DNA of 64,000 nucleotides from Vibrio astriarenae (GCF_010587385.1 NZ_CP047475.1:868001-932000), one strand, 5' to 3'; counted from the first letter of the stretch, positions 19,718 to 29,003 are shown. Notes: a model not told the origin generated them from the letters alone. Numbers and translations: made by a program.

Positions 19718-19960
19718 TTAAGAGTCAGCCTTGTCGTTCTCATTTGGGGTCTTTTGATGGGCAGCCTCTTGTTTACTATTTTCGATAGCATCAATACGCT
19801 GCTTATTTTTTTTCTCAAGCTCGCTTAGCTTTTCTAAATCAGACATGGTTTTGGTTTTGCGCATCTGAACTTGCGAGACTTTTCTTAGCGCTAAAATGTT
19901 GCCGAGAATGAACCCCATCGCAAGAATGCTGATCACCCAAGGGTTAGTGAGAAAACTCAT
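19718..19960 (-). CDS. DUF2897 small membrane protein
   Basis: An 80-residue protein with a single N-terminal membrane helix (NPWVISILAMGFILGNILAL) followed by a charged, coiled-coil-like tail rich in Lys, Glu and Gln. The TNPWV start and length fit the DUF2897 family; the role is unknown. Its start lies 17 bases inside the end of the M15 peptidase gene, so the two are coupled. Confidence 0.8.
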   Translation of the reverse strand: MSFLTNPWVISILAMGFILGNILALRKVSQVQMRKTKTMSDLEKLSELEKKNKQRIDAIENSKQEAAHQKTPNENDKADS

Positions 19961-20642
19961 CTAAGTCTCCTTCATTGACAGACATGACATACTGAGTATA
20001 GATGTGCTCGAACTGCTTCTCTATGGTTTCCTCTCCTAGCAAACCTTGCTCAAGTATCACTTCCAACAATAAATGTGATTTAAGCTCGCGCCTGATTTCT
20101 TGCCAAGTCGTGTAATGGCTCACGTGCCAGGGTTCAAACTGATAACCACTGCGCTTACCGTCAAAAGGGAAAAAGAACCCAAACTGTTTCGCATGGGTTT
20201 TTAGCCATTGGAAAAAAGAGTGCTGCGGTCCAGCAAGGTACTCATTTTGAGTCAGTTGGAGAGGGGTCTGCGGTGAAACTGCATTATGGTCATAAAGGTC
20301 AAAATCACACCCCCAATGATGTCGACTGGTGCCCGGCAGTGCCGACCAAAGCAAGACGCTAAAGACTTTCTCGTGTTCTGTTAAAGACGGCATATCGATA
20401 GGTTGGTCATGCTTATCTAAAGTGGGTCTTTGTCCAAGCATTTTACTGTTCCAGATCGCCTTCTGCCGCTCAAAATCGCGAAAGCCAGAGGCAACACAAA
20501 GATTGAACCCAGCGTCACTGGCCGCCGATTTCAGCCTCAACAAATCAAGCTGCGCTGTTGGGTGGATCAGGAAATGTTTACTCCCTACCAGGCACTCCAC
20601 AAGGTGTGAAGTGCTTAGGCCGACCAGTTCGCTAGGTTTCAT
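19944..20642 (-). CDS. M15 family metallopeptidase (D-alanyl-D-alanine carboxypeptidase-like)
   Basis: A 232-residue protein resembling VanY/M15B peptidases. Zinc-site motifs are present: SGFRDFERQKAIWN, then SRHHWGCDFDLYD (the HxxxxxxD pair) and EPWHVSHYT. No signal peptide is evident from the ATG at 20642, so its site of action is uncertain. It starts 3 bases after the dapE stop, in a dapE-M15-DUF2897 operon that joins diaminopimelate synthesis with a probable peptidoglycan peptidase. Confidence 0.85.
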   Translation of the reverse strand: MKPSELVGLSTSHLVECLVGSKHFLIHPTAQLDLLRLKSAASDAGFNLCVASGFRDFERQKAIWNSKMLGQRPTLDKHDQPIDMPSLTEHEKVFSVLLWSALPGTSRHHWGCDFDLYDHNAVSPQTPLQLTQNEYLAGPQHSFFQWLKTHAKQFGFFFPFDGKRSGYQFEPWHVSHYTTWQEIRRELKSHLLLEVILEQGLLGEETIEKQFEHIYTQYVMSVNEGDLDEFSH

Positions 20643-20645
20643 CTT

Positions 20646-21782
20646 CTATTTCGCCAACAAATTGACAAGTGTTTGCTGATACATGTCAGTCAGCTTCTCT
20701 AGGTCTGGGACACTGACACACTCATTAACTTTGTGAATCGTGGCATTCACCGGACCAAGCTCAACCACTTGTGTGCCCATACGTGCGATGAAGCGTCCAT
20801 CAGACGTGCCGCCTGTGGTAAGCAGCTCAGGACGTTTGTGATTTACCTCTTCAACCGCATCAACCACGGCCGTCAAAAGCTCCCCTTTGTCAGTAAGGAA
20901 AGGGTGACCACTCAGTGTCCATTTCAGATCGTAGTCTAAGCCGTGAGCATCGAGGGTTGAGTGAACACGACGCTTAATATCCTCATCAGTCAGTTCAGTA
21001 CTGAAGCGGAAGTTAAACTGGACGTCGAACTCACCCGGAATCACGTTAGATGCACCAGTGCCTGATGAGAGGTTTGGGATCTGAAAGCTGGTTGGTGGGA
21101 AGTAGTCATTACCATTATCCCAAGTCGTCGCGGCCAGCTCAGCGAGCGCAGGAAGCGCTTGATGAACGGGGTTGTTGGCTAGGTGAGGGTAGGCGACATG
21201 GCCCTGTGTCCCTTTAACCGTAAGATCGCCTGTTATGGAACCGCGACGCCCATTCTTAATGACATCACCGACATGGTGTGTGCTCGATGGCTCACCGACG
21301 ATACACATGTCGATGAGCTCATCCCGAGCCATCAGTGTGTCGACAACTCGCGTTGTGCCGTTGATGAACGGTCCTTCTTCATCTGACGTAATCAAGAACG
21401 CGATTGAGCCATCATGATCTGGGTGCTGTTCGATAAAACGCTCGACAGCGACAATCATACATGCGAGAGAGCCTTTCATATCGGCAGCACCGCGACCATG
21501 CAGGTGGTCATCGATAACAGTTGGGGTAAAAGGAGGGGTGTGCCATTGCTCTTCTGGACCAGATGGAACCACGTCTGTATGGCCTGCAAATGCAAACAGT
21601 GGTGCTTTGTTGCCACGGCGTGCCCAGAAATTGGTGGTATCTTCGAATACCATCACTTCAATCTCAAAACCAAGCGCTTTCAAGCGATTAATCATCACTT
21701 CTTGGCAACCCGCGTCTTCAGGGGTGACTGAGCGGCGGCTAATAAGATCTTTAGCCAATGATAAAACAGGGCTATCTGTCAT
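20646..21782 (-). CDS. dapE: Succinyl-diaminopimelate desuccinylase
   Basis: Dinuclear zinc hydrolase that releases succinate from N-succinyl-LL-diaminopimelate. The 378-residue protein has the M20 motifs [53 protein letters not shown] and the C-terminal [10 protein letters not shown] and [10 protein letters not shown]. It lies 62 bases downstream of the yffB-like gene, a common partner of dapE. Confidence 0.96.
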   Translation of the reverse strand: MTDSPVLSLAKDLISRRSVTPEDAGCQEVMINRLKALGFEIEVMVFEDTTNFWARRGNKAPLFAFAGHTDVVPSGPEEQWHTPPFTPTVIDDHLHGRGAADMKGSLACMIVAVERFIEQHPDHDGSIAFLITSDEEGPFINGTTRVVDTLMARDELIDMCIVGEPSSTHHVGDVIKNGRRGSITGDLTVKGTQGHVAYPHLANNPVHQALPALAELAATTWDNGNDYFPPTSFQIPNLSSGTGASNVIPGEFDVQFNFRFSTELTDEDIKRRVHSTLDAHGLDYDLKWTLSGHPFLTDKGELLTAVVDAVEEVNHKRPELLTTGGTSDGRFIARMGTQVVELGPVNATIHKVNECVSVPDLEKLTDMYQQTLVNLLAK

Positions 21783-21844
21783 TCTGTTTTCCTTAACGAC
21801 GGAGGCAGAGGTGTTGCCTCCAGCTACTTACTAAATTACTAAAA

Positions 21845-22189
21845 TTAAAAAATCGATTGGTATTGGTCAGCTTTAAAGCCGATATGAAGCTGTCCTTCGA
21901 CTTCGAGGATAGGGCGCTTGATCATCGCCGGCGATTCAAGCAGTAAGGCGATGGCTGTCTCCTCAGAGAGCGACTGCTTCTGTTCATCACTTAATTGACG
22001 ATAGGTAGTGCCTCGCTTGTTAACAACGGTTTCCCAGCCAAGCTCTTGGCAAAAGCGAGTAACTAGGGTTTCATCGATACCTTGTTTACGGTAGTCGTGA
22101 AAATCGAAAGTGACTTGGTTGTCGCTGAGCCAACGCTTTGCTTTTTTTATCGTGTCACAGTTAGGAATACCATACATGGTAATGCTCAT
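21845..22189 (-). CDS. yffB: ArsC/Spx family protein YffB
   Basis: A 114-residue thioredoxin-fold protein with a single active-site Cys (YGIPNCDTIKKAKRWL) and the C-terminal IKRPILEVEGQLHIGF. It matches the YffB/Spx-like branch rather than true arsenate reductases: NCDT replaces the RCSKSR of the ArsC encoded at 10836-11180. The proposed role is a GSH-dependent thiol reductase, unproven. It is the first gene of the yffB-dapE group. Confidence 0.86.
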   Translation of the reverse strand: MSITMYGIPNCDTIKKAKRWLSDNQVTFDFHDYRKQGIDETLVTRFCQELGWETVVNKRGTTYRQLSDEQKQSLSEETAIALLLESPAMIKRPILEVEGQLHIGFKADQYQSIF

Positions 22190-22443
22190 AGTCGGTCCTA
22201 CTCTTTGAAAACTGAAGCAATGAATGTAACAACCCAGCCGTTGCTGTGTCTAGCGTTTCTCAGACATTGAAAGGTAAAGGTGGCGTTATCGTTTCGCCTA
22301 GTTGGTGTAGAAGGGGCCATTGTTGGTTGTTTTGAGGTGGAAACGTGACGATACCTTTGCCAAGAGCGTATGATGAAATTACCGATTTATCCAACGGTGA
22401 CATATAGTTACACTATAGGGGTGTGGGACAAGGATAAACAGTA

Positions 22444-23205
22444 GTGACTAAGACCAAACGCGATGAAATTGAAGAGATCGGCCCATTTCAAATATTTACG
22501 CTTATATTGTCGGTCTATGTCCTGCTTGCCTTATTGTTCGAACATCTGTTTTTGCCCGAAGAGGATGTAAAGCAGGTGTTGCGCATGGCTGACCATGTGG
22601 TGTGCGTTTTTTTCCTACTTGATTTTTCGATTCGCTTTTACCGTGCTGACAATAAATGGTCCTTTATGAAATGGGGCTGGATCGATCTGCTGTCAAGCAT
22701 CCCGATGCTTGATGCATTTCGCTATGGTCGTCTTGTTCGGGTTATTCGTGTACTCAGGATATTGAGGGCGATTCGGTCGGTGAAAGTACTACTCACTTTT
22801 GTACTCCGCTCACGAATGCAAGGGACGTTCTCTTTGGTTGCCGCAATGTCGATCATTCTGATGATCTTTGGCGCTGTGGGGATATTGGAGTTTGAACGTG
22901 GCGCAGAGGGTTCAAACATCAATAACGCGATAGATGCGCTATGGTGGTCCTTCGTTACCATGACGACGGTAGGCTACGGTGATTACTATCCGGTGACCAG
23001 CGGTGGCCGAGTCATTGCAACCATGTTGATGATCTCTGGTGTTGGTCTATTTGGTACGTTTACTGGCTTTGTGGCGTCTTGGTTTGTGGAAGAGGAATCG
23101 AATAAAGATGACCAACAAGTCGATGAGTTAAAGCAGCAAATCGTTCAATTAAGTCAGCAACTGGAAGAGATTAAAGCTGTAATCGAGCAACAAAATTGTA
23201 AATAA
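22444..23205 (+). CDS. Voltage-gated potassium channel family protein
   Basis: A 253-residue six-helix ion channel. The S4-like helix has regularly spaced arginines (FRYGRLVRVIRVLRILRAIRS, about residues 92-111). The selectivity filter TVGYGD is at 175-180 between pore and last helices, and a C-terminal coiled coil (about 212-247) probably drives tetramerisation. The start is GTG at 22444, the first start in frame with the S1 helix. This architecture is that of Kv/KvAP-type bacterial channels; ion selectivity for potassium follows from the filter. It stands alone. Confidence 0.9.
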   Translation: MTKTKRDEIEEIGPFQIFTLILSVYVLLALLFEHLFLPEEDVKQVLRMADHVVCVFFLLDFSIRFYRADNKWSFMKWGWIDLLSSIPMLDAFRYGRLVRVIRVLRILRAIRSVKVLLTFVLRSRMQGTFSLVAAMSIILMIFGAVGILEFERGAEGSNINNAIDALWWSFVTMTTVGYGDYYPVTSGGRVIATMLMISGVGLFGTFTGFVASWFVEEESNKDDQQVDELKQQIVQLSQQLEEIKAVIEQQNCK

Positions 23206-23378
23206 AGTTATCAGAAAATTATTTAATTTATAGTTATCATGTTAATTTTCAAAGATTTAAAGTGATTTAATTCAATTGGTTGCATTTAATTTCTGTAAGT
23301 TGAAAAGATATTTGATCAAAAACAAACAATTTCAATCAGGAACGCGAATAATGTTCTAGAGATATTTAGGAGGTATCA

Positions 23379-23660
23379 ATGGAACTGAGTCCTGTCTTTG
23401 CAAGACGTTTGTATATTGCTTTATTAGTGGATAGTGAGGAACGCCCAAACGTTCCAAAGCTAATTGAATTAACGGGTTGGCCACGACGTACTATTCAAGA
23501 CGTGCTTAAGGCGCTTCCTGGCATCGGTATTTCTTTGAACTTTGTCCAGGATGGTCGCCGACACAACGATGGTTACTACCGCCTTTCTGATTGGGGGCCT
23601 TTTGACAGTCATTGGGTGAATTCCAAAAAGACGGATATCGTAACCAGTATCAATGCGTAA
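23379..23660 (+). CDS. Small winged-helix protein, probable transcription regulator
   Basis: A 93-residue protein whose residues 24-50 look like a helix-turn-helix (VPKLIELTGWPRRTIQDVLKAL) followed by a wing (ISLNFVQDGRRHNDGYYRLSDWG). There is no sensor or oligomerisation domain. It has a strong ribosome-binding site (AGGAGG, 8 bases before the ATG). The 170 bases upstream are unusually AT-rich, as in H-NS-bound promoters. I recognise it as a conserved vibrio protein but cannot name targets. It is followed by a bidirectional terminator. Confidence 0.78.
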   Translation: MELSPVFARRLYIALLVDSEERPNVPKLIELTGWPRRTIQDVLKALPGIGISLNFVQDGRRHNDGYYRLSDWGPFDSHWVNSKKTDIVTSINA

Positions 23661-23686
23661 TTGACGCATGATAAAGTTGAGAATCA

Positions 23687-23721
23687 AAAGACTTGCTCAC
23701 GGCTTTGAGCAAGTCTTTTTT
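23687..23721. terminator. Bidirectional terminator between the winged-helix and DUF4156 genes
   Basis: Perfect stem AAAAGACTTGCTCA / TGAGCAAGTCTTTT with loop CGGCTT, A-run before and T-run after. Confidence 0.92.
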
Positions 23722-23722
23722 A

Positions 23723-24079
23723 TTATTGGCTGTTGCAGCGGTAGGCTGTGCCAAATACCGTGAACGAAGTGACAAAGTCTTGTGGGTTGATCATGTAAAC
23801 GGTATCTGCACCAAGCTGTTGTGCGTTATTTTTTAAGTCGTTAACGGCGCCGCGAATCATGACATCGTTGGTGAAAAAGAGATAACTGTACCAGTGACCT
23901 TCACTTCCCGTCACATCGCCGACCCATTGGCAATCTTGTGGGTCAAAACTGCCGTCAATACGTACTTCGATATCTTTAGCATCGTGAGTGAGTCTTGCCG
24001 TAGGGTTGGCGCAACCTGAAAGAACAATGGCAAATACAGCGCAAGTCATTAGGCGAGGAAATTTTCGGTTGTTTTTCAT
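23723..24079 (-). CDS. DUF4156 lipoprotein
   Basis: A 118-residue lipoprotein: basic start MKNNRKFPR, hydrophobic core and lipobox VLSGC (about Cys23). The mature part (CQWVGDVTGSEGHWYS, LKNNAQQLGADTVYMI, TAYRCN) matches the DUF4156 family, of unknown function. The ATG at 24079 overlaps the stop of the upstream DUF2956 gene as ATGA, which argues for it over the in-frame ATG at 24094. Confidence 0.84.
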   Translation of the reverse strand: MKNNRKFPRLMTCAVFAIVLSGCANPTARLTHDAKDIEVRIDGSFDPQDCQWVGDVTGSEGHWYSYLFFTNDVMIRGAVNDLKNNAQQLGADTVYMINPQDFVTSFTVFGTAYRCNSQ

Positions 24080-24423
24080 CGTGTCATTGTCCAAGCAGTG
24101 ATAAATCCAACCCAGCTAGCGATGAGCAAAGCCCAGGGCAATTTTGGCGCCGTTGCCTCTGCTTTAGGCGCTGCTTCTTGTACGTTAGTGTGTGTATTTG
24201 TTTGTTGCTCTAGTTTGGTTTTCTCTTTCTTTGCTTGTTTTTTGGCTTTGTCGGCCTTTCTATTACGCTCTTTTTGCTGCTTTTTGTATTGGGCTATTCC
24301 TTTCGCAATACCTTGAGCGATAAGCTTGGTTTGCTCTTTGGTCTGTCCCGGTTTCTGCGTGGCACGGGCAATTGACATGGCTTCATTTTGAGCTTCTGCA
24401 GATGGTGGTGTGTTTTTATTCAT
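24076..24423 (-). CDS. DUF2956 membrane protein
   Basis: A 115-residue protein with a Gln/Lys-rich N-terminal part (ATQKPGQTKEQTKLIAQGIA), a long charged helix (about 47-75) and one C-terminal membrane helix (WALLIASWVGFITAWTM). This plan matches the DUF2956 family; no function is known. It overlaps the DUF4156 lipoprotein gene by four bases. Confidence 0.82.
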   Translation of the reverse strand: MNKNTPPSAEAQNEAMSIARATQKPGQTKEQTKLIAQGIAKGIAQYKKQQKERNRKADKAKKQAKKEKTKLEQQTNTHTNVQEAAPKAEATAPKLPWALLIASWVGFITAWTMTR

Positions 24424-24508
24424 TTGACTCTTTTGCAGTAACGGAAGTATTTATTTAGTGACATAATAGCGCTGCGCTCATATGAAACCAATCGGAAAGG
24501 AAGTCAAA

Positions 24509-24994
24509 TTGCGTTATTCAATGGATCGATACACCGATCACGGTTTTCTAAAAGCCCCCACGTTGCTGATGTTAGGTTGGCTGTTCTTGGCTAGAGCTTG
24601 GGTGGTGTTTATCGTCGCTGGTGCAAGTCGAGACGAGGGCACTCAGATTTTGGAGTGGGTTTACCCTGACAGCGCAATGCTGAAAATGGGGATGTTACTC
24701 GGTTTGCCCCCATTGCTATTTATGTGGCTTATCTCACTGCGCAATGCTGAACGCAAGATGATTAACCGGATTGTGAGTATTGCAAAGCCCATTACACTCA
24801 TAATGATATTGATACAATCTGGACAAACGATATACCATATTGTTTTGCAACACGGGGCGTTTAGCTGGTCGCATGGACTGACAATGGTGTTTATGCTGTG
24901 GTTTGGGCTTTACGTGATGAAGAGCAAAACAGTAGTCGACTGCCTCAAACGAAATGGTTATGACAGTGATCGAAAGTCTATAGCGAAGCAGTAA
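24509..24994 (+). CDS. DUF2919 (YfeZ-like) inner-membrane protein
   Basis: A protein of about 161 residues with four predicted membrane helices. The phrase LKAPTLLMLGWLFLARAWVV with GASR is typical of the YfeZ/DUF2919 family. No function is known. The start is uncertain: an ATG at 24482 has no ribosome-binding site, while the TTG at 24509 has AAAGGAAG at good spacing, so I chose the latter; an ATG at 24521 is a third option. Confidence 0.82.
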   Translation: MRYSMDRYTDHGFLKAPTLLMLGWLFLARAWVVFIVAGASRDEGTQILEWVYPDSAMLKMGMLLGLPPLLFMWLISLRNAERKMINRIVSIAKPITLIMILIQSGQTIYHIVLQHGAFSWSHGLTMVFMLWFGLYVMKSKTVVDCLKRNGYDSDRKSIAKQ

Positions 24995-25094
24995 AAAGGG
25001 GACATCTATATCCGAATACATTCAAGCAGTGTCTTGGGGTATAGATAGATTAGAGGCTAAGCAGGCTTAGCGAGATAAAATTAAGGAAACTAAA

Positions 25095-25997
25095 ATGTCT
25101 GTTGTTCAAAGTGCAATTCTTCCTGAAGCGGAACCATTTGCTCAATACACACTAATCAAAGTTAACCAAAACGAAGCGGCCGTCTTGGCTGAGCTTCAAG
25201 CGCTACCTGCATTGGTTGAAGAGCTAAACCAAAATCAACCGGGAGCAAACTTGGCGCTTTCTATTGCGTTTACTCGTCAGTTCTGGGCAAAGCTTGATGT
25301 TGCGATGCCTGCGGAACTTGAGTCGTTTGAAGCACTGGGTGAAGGTGATATTACCGCTCCTTCATCAGATGTTGATGTGTTAATTCACTGTCACTCTCAG
25401 CGCCCTGACTTACACTTTTACGTGTTGCGTAAGTTTATCTCTGCGGTTGAGGGCTGTGTTGACATCGTCGATGAAACGAATGGTTTCCGTTACCTAGACT
25501 CTCGTGACATGACGGACTTTGTTGATGGCACTGAAAACCCAGAGGGTGAGCAACGTCGCGAAGTCGCGATTATTCCTGAAGGTGAGTTCGCTGGTGGCAG
25601 CTACGTGATGGTTCAGCGCTTTATTCACAACTTGCCAGCATGGAATCGCTTGAACATCTCTGCTCAAGAGAAGGTTGTTGGTCGTACTAAGCCAGACTCA
25701 ATCGAACTTGATGACGTGCCAGCGGCGTCGCACGTTGGTCGTGTTGATATTAAGGAAGAAGGTAAAGGGCTGAAAATTGTTCGCCATAGCTTGCCGTACG
25801 GCACGGTAAGTGGTGATCATGGTCTGCTGTTCATTGCTTACTGTCATACACTGCATAACTTTAAAGCGATGCTAGAGAGCATGTATGGTGTGACTGATGG
25901 GAAAACTGACCAACTGCTGCGCTTTACGAGCGCTGTGACCGGGGCGTACTTCTTCGCGCCTAGTCAAGAGATGCTGCAGGGCGTTAAGCTCCAGTAA
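25095..25997 (+). CDS. yfeX: Dyp-type haem peroxidase (YfeX-like)
   Basis: A 300-residue dye-decolourising peroxidase, cytosolic (no Tat or Sec signal). Key residues are visible: distal Asp144 in DFVDGTENP (the GxxDG-type motif), proximal haem ligand His214 in AASHVGRVD, and distal Arg231 in KIVRHSLPYG, at positions matching E. coli YfeX. YfeX has been proposed to act in porphyrinogen oxidation or iron release from haem, which is disputed. It stands alone with AAGGAAACT before the ATG and a terminator after. Confidence 0.92.
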   Translation: MSVVQSAILPEAEPFAQYTLIKVNQNEAAVLAELQALPALVEELNQNQPGANLALSIAFTRQFWAKLDVAMPAELESFEALGEGDITAPSSDVDVLIHCHSQRPDLHFYVLRKFISAVEGCVDIVDETNGFRYLDSRDMTDFVDGTENPEGEQRREVAIIPEGEFAGGSYVMVQRFIHNLPAWNRLNISAQEKVVGRTKPDSIELDDVPAASHVGRVDIKEEGKGLKIVRHSLPYGTVSGDHGLLFIAYCHTLHNFKAMLESMYGVTDGKTDQLLRFTSAVTGAYFFAPSQEMLQGVKLQ

Positions 25998-26024
25998 GAC
26001 ATCCAAGTCAAAACCGTGATTTCG

Positions 26025-26051
26025 AACCGAGCCAAAGTGCTCGGTTTTTTT
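26025..26051 (+). terminator. Terminator after the Dyp peroxidase gene
   Basis: The stem AACCGAGC/GCTCGGTT with loop CAAAGT is followed by a T-run. The T-run ends just before the -35 element of the first flagellin promoter. Confidence 0.9.
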
Positions 26052-26055
26052 CTAT

Positions 26056-26082
26056 TAAAGTCTCAATCCACCTCGCCGATAA
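26056..26082 (+). promoter_or_regulatory. Sigma-28 promoter of the first flagellin gene
   Basis: TAAA (26056-26059), 15 bases, then GCCGATAA (26075-26082), 42 bases before the start codon. It matches the FliA consensus TAAA-N15-GCCGATAA exactly. Confidence 0.85.
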
Positions 26083-26124
26083 CAGTATGAGGATCTCTAA
26101 ACTTAAACGACTAGCGACTAAAGC

Positions 26125-27261
26125 ATGACCATCACCGTTAATACCAATATTGCAGCGATGACAGCACAAAGGCATTTAGCCAATGCGACGCATCAGCTCA
26201 ATCAATCCATGGAGCGCCTCGCTTCAGGGAGCCGTATTAATAGTGCTAAAGATGATGCTGCTGGTTTGCAGATATCCAATCGTATCGAATCTCAGATGCG
26301 AGGTTTAGATGTCGCTGTACGTAATGCCAATGATGGTATCTCTATAATGCAAACGGCCGAGGGCGCGATGCAGGAAAGTACCCATATCATGCAGCGCATG
26401 CGAGACTTGTCACTGCAAGCAGCCAATGGCTCAAACTCTGCTGCGGAGCGCGAAGCCATACAAGAAGAAGTCACTCAACTTAATGATGAGCTAAATCGCA
26501 TCGCTGAAACAACTTCGTTTGGTGGGCGTAAACTGCTTAACGGCTCTTTTGGCCACTCTGCTTTTCAGATAGGTGCCTCAAGCGGGGAAGCCGTCAATGT
26601 GTCTATTCTATCGATGCGAACCGACTCTCTGAGCATGGGGGGATTTAGTTACCGCGCCCAGACACCAAAAGCAGGTGATTGGCAGGTTGCTGCGGGTAGC
26701 GAACAGCTTGTGATGCGATATCTCGATGCGGATGGTAGTCATCAAACCATTACCATTGAAGCCAAAGTCGGCGATGATATTGAACAGCTTGCTACCTATA
26801 TAAATGGTCAAACCGATGCCGTTTCTGCGTCGGTAGATGAAGATGGGCGCTTACAGGTCTTCATGGCAGGCAAAGAGACGTCAGGCACGATTAATTTCTC
26901 TGGTGGTTTAGCCGGTGAGCTGAACTTAGTCAACACAGGCTATCATTCGGTCAATGACCTAAATGTCCGCTCAGTCGGTGGTGCCCAGCAAGCCATATCC
27001 GTGTTAGATACAGCGCTGCAATATGTCGATAGCCATCGAGCCGAGCTGGGGGCACTGCAAAACCGTTTTAGTCACGCTATTAATAATCTTGATAATGTGC
27101 ACGAAAACCTCGCAGCATCAAAAAGTCGTATTAAGGACACCGATTTTGCCAAAGAGAGCGCACAGATGGTGAAGCAGCAGATCTTGCAACAAGTGAGTGC
27201 GAGTATCTTGGCGCAGGCAAAGCGCCAGCCTGATATTGCAATTACGCTATTAAACGGATAA
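26125..27261 (+). CDS. flaF: Flagellin, divergent copy (FlaF-like)
   Basis: A 378-residue polar flagellin. The N-terminal D0/D1 helices ([24 protein letters not shown], read in pieces; [17 protein letters not shown]) and C-terminal D1/D0 ([19 protein letters not shown]) are intact. It is the most divergent of the three copies: the C-terminus ends [13 protein letters not shown], not the ALSLL ending of the others. Its codons lack the marked preference for CTA/CGT/AAC seen in the next two genes. It has its own sigma-28 promoter. In V. parahaemolyticus nomenclature the first gene of this trio is flaF; the symbol follows position. Confidence 0.88.
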   Translation: MTITVNTNIAAMTAQRHLANATHQLNQSMERLASGSRINSAKDDAAGLQISNRIESQMRGLDVAVRNANDGISIMQTAEGAMQESTHIMQRMRDLSLQAANGSNSAAEREAIQEEVTQLNDELNRIAETTSFGGRKLLNGSFGHSAFQIGASSGEAVNVSILSMRTDSLSMGGFSYRAQTPKAGDWQVAAGSEQLVMRYLDADGSHQTITIEAKVGDDIEQLATYINGQTDAVSASVDEDGRLQVFMAGKETSGTINFSGGLAGELNLVNTGYHSVNDLNVRSVGGAQQAISVLDTALQYVDSHRAELGALQNRFSHAINNLDNVHENLAASKSRIKDTDFAKESAQMVKQQILQQVSASILAQAKRQPDIAITLLNG

Positions 27262-27404
27262 GGGTGCAGGAGAAGATAGGGCAGCGTTTATCGACCAACG
27301 CTGCGGCAACTTTAGCGATAATTCGATAAAAAACGTGAATTTAACGCTAACTGATGCATTTATAAACGGAATGAAAGTTTTTTTAAAAAAAGTGATTTTT
27401 TTTC

Positions 27405-27431
27405 TAAAGGATTCTCAGAGTGCGCCGTTAA
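27405..27431 (+). promoter_or_regulatory. Sigma-28 promoter of the second flagellin gene
   Basis: TAAA (27405-27408), 15 bases, then GCCGTTAA (27424-27431). A long leader of about 75 bases follows with a stable hairpin (27457-27479). Confidence 0.85.
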
Positions 27432-27512
27432 GAAATTAACTTTGAGAGAACTACTTGGTTTTCCGAGACGTCGGAAACCGGAACTATCGGAAAATCAATT
27501 GGAGAAATCACC

Positions 27513-28649
27513 ATGGCAGTGAATGTAAATACTAACGTAGCAGCAATGACAGCTCAGCGTCACCTTAACAATGCAAACTCAGCGCAACAGACTTCAATGG
27601 AACGCCTATCTTCAGGCTTCAAAATCAACAGCGCAAAAGATGATGCTGCGGGTCTACAAATCTCTAACCGCTTGAACGTACAAAGTCGCGGTCTAGATGT
27701 TGCAGTACGTAACGCAAACGACGGTATCTCTATTGCACAAACCGCTGAAGGTGCAATGAACGAGACAACCAACATCCTACAACGTATGCGTGATTTGTCT
27801 CTACAATCTTCAAACGGTTCAAACTCGAAATCAGAGCGTATTGCAATCCAAGAAGAAGTGACAGCACTGAACAACGAACTGAACCGCATCGCAGAAACAA
27901 CCTCTTTCGGTGGTCAGAAACTGATTAACGGTACTTACGGTGAGCAGTCTTTCCAAATTGGTGCGGACTCGGGTGAAGCGGTTATCATGGAGCTGAAAGA
28001 CCTTCGCTCTGACAACGGTAACATGGGCGGTCTAGCGCACAAAGCGGCTAACCCTCAAAGCGGTGATTGGGCAGTTGGTGCCGGTGCTGACTTGACTATC
28101 GGTTACACAGACCTAGATGGTGCGACACAAACGATTACTATCGACGCAAAAGAAGGCGATGATATCGAGCAACTAGCAACTTACATCAATGGTCAAACAG
28201 ACGTTGTTCAAGCAAACGTTGATGAAAATGGTGCTCTACAAATCTACGCTGGTGAGAATAAAGTTGATACTAGTGTTGCACTGAGTTTTGGTGGTTCACT
28301 ACAAACTGACCTAGCAATGGGCGCCGGCGCTGCTGTAACGGTAAATGACATCGATGTAACATCTGTCGGTGGTTCTCAAGAAGCGGTTGCAATCATTGAC
28401 TCAGCACTAAAATACGTTGACAGCCATCGTGCTGAACTGGGTGCGATTCAAAACCGTTTCAACCACACAATCAATAACCTAGACAACATCAACGAAAACG
28501 TAAATGCGTCTAAGAGCCGAATCAAAGACACTGATTTCGCAAAAGAAACAACGGCGATGACGAAGTCTCAGATTCTATCTCAAGCTTCGAGCTCAATTCT
28601 TGCTCAAGCGAAGCAAGCGCCAAACTCAGCGCTTAGCCTACTAGGCTAA
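27513..28649 (+). CDS. flaB: Flagellin (FlaB-like)
   Basis: A 378-residue flagellin with complete D0/D1 ends (starts [20 protein letters not shown], ends PNSALSLLG) and a variable middle (about 170-280). Codon choice is strongly biased towards CTA, CGT, AAC and GAA, as expected of a highly expressed gene. GGAGAAATCACC precedes the ATG. It lies between FlaF-like and FlaA-like copies and has its own sigma-28 promoter and terminator. The letter follows the V. parahaemolyticus order flaF-flaB-flaA and is positional. Confidence 0.9.
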   Translation: MAVNVNTNVAAMTAQRHLNNANSAQQTSMERLSSGFKINSAKDDAAGLQISNRLNVQSRGLDVAVRNANDGISIAQTAEGAMNETTNILQRMRDLSLQSSNGSNSKSERIAIQEEVTALNNELNRIAETTSFGGQKLINGTYGEQSFQIGADSGEAVIMELKDLRSDNGNMGGLAHKAANPQSGDWAVGAGADLTIGYTDLDGATQTITIDAKEGDDIEQLATYINGQTDVVQANVDENGALQIYAGENKVDTSVALSFGGSLQTDLAMGAGAAVTVNDIDVTSVGGSQEAVAIIDSALKYVDSHRAELGAIQNRFNHTINNLDNINENVNASKSRIKDTDFAKETTAMTKSQILSQASSSILAQAKQAPNSALSLLG

Positions 28650-28669
28650 TAAGCTTTCAAATGATGACA

Positions 28670-28695
28670 AAAATCCAGCTTCGGCTGGATTTTTT
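28670..28695 (+). terminator. Terminator after flaB
   Basis: AAATCCAGC/GCTGGATTT around a TTCG tetraloop, followed by a T-run. Confidence 0.93.
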
Positions 28696-28894
28696 CTTTT
28701 AGAGATAGGAATAGGGCTGGAGGACAAAGTAACGCAAGCATTGAGTGTATAGTTCCACTCGCAACGACAACCTAAAGTGCCTCTGATTTCGTATTCTATA
28801 TTTTTCTTCTACCTTCAACCTGCCTAAAAATTGTCCTAAGTCACCTCCGACATTCAATAAGCCCAACTAACTGATAAAAAATCGAAATTTCCCC

Positions 28895-28921
28895 TAAAGC
28901 AATTGCTATAGCCGCCGTTAA
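28895..28921 (+). promoter_or_regulatory. Sigma-28 promoter of the third flagellin gene
   Basis: TAAA (28895-28898), 15 bases, then GCCGTTAA (28914-28921), with the same spacing as the other two flagellin promoters. Confidence 0.87.
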
Positions 28922-29003
28922 AAGATTGAGAGAAATGATATACGTCTTAGTGAGGTGAGAGACACGACGGCGTATAAACCTAAATGCCTTAAGGAGATCG
29001 ACT

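Larger units (their letters stand above)
28650..29003. other. Intergenic region between flaB and flaA
   Basis: This 354-base gap contains the flaB terminator at its left end and the flaA sigma-28 promoter near its right end. I see no open frame with coding character in between. Confidence 0.7.

Noticed and set aside
27281..27304. Inverted repeat GCAGCGTT/AACGCTGC after the first flagellin gene, considered as terminator
   Set aside because: No T-run follows the stem, so an intrinsic terminator is not supported; it may only be a weak hairpin.
28728..28746. GG-N10-GC match upstream of flaA, considered as sigma-54 promoter
   Set aside because: The flanking bases do not fit TGGCAC or TTGCA, and a perfect sigma-28 promoter lies closer to the gene.
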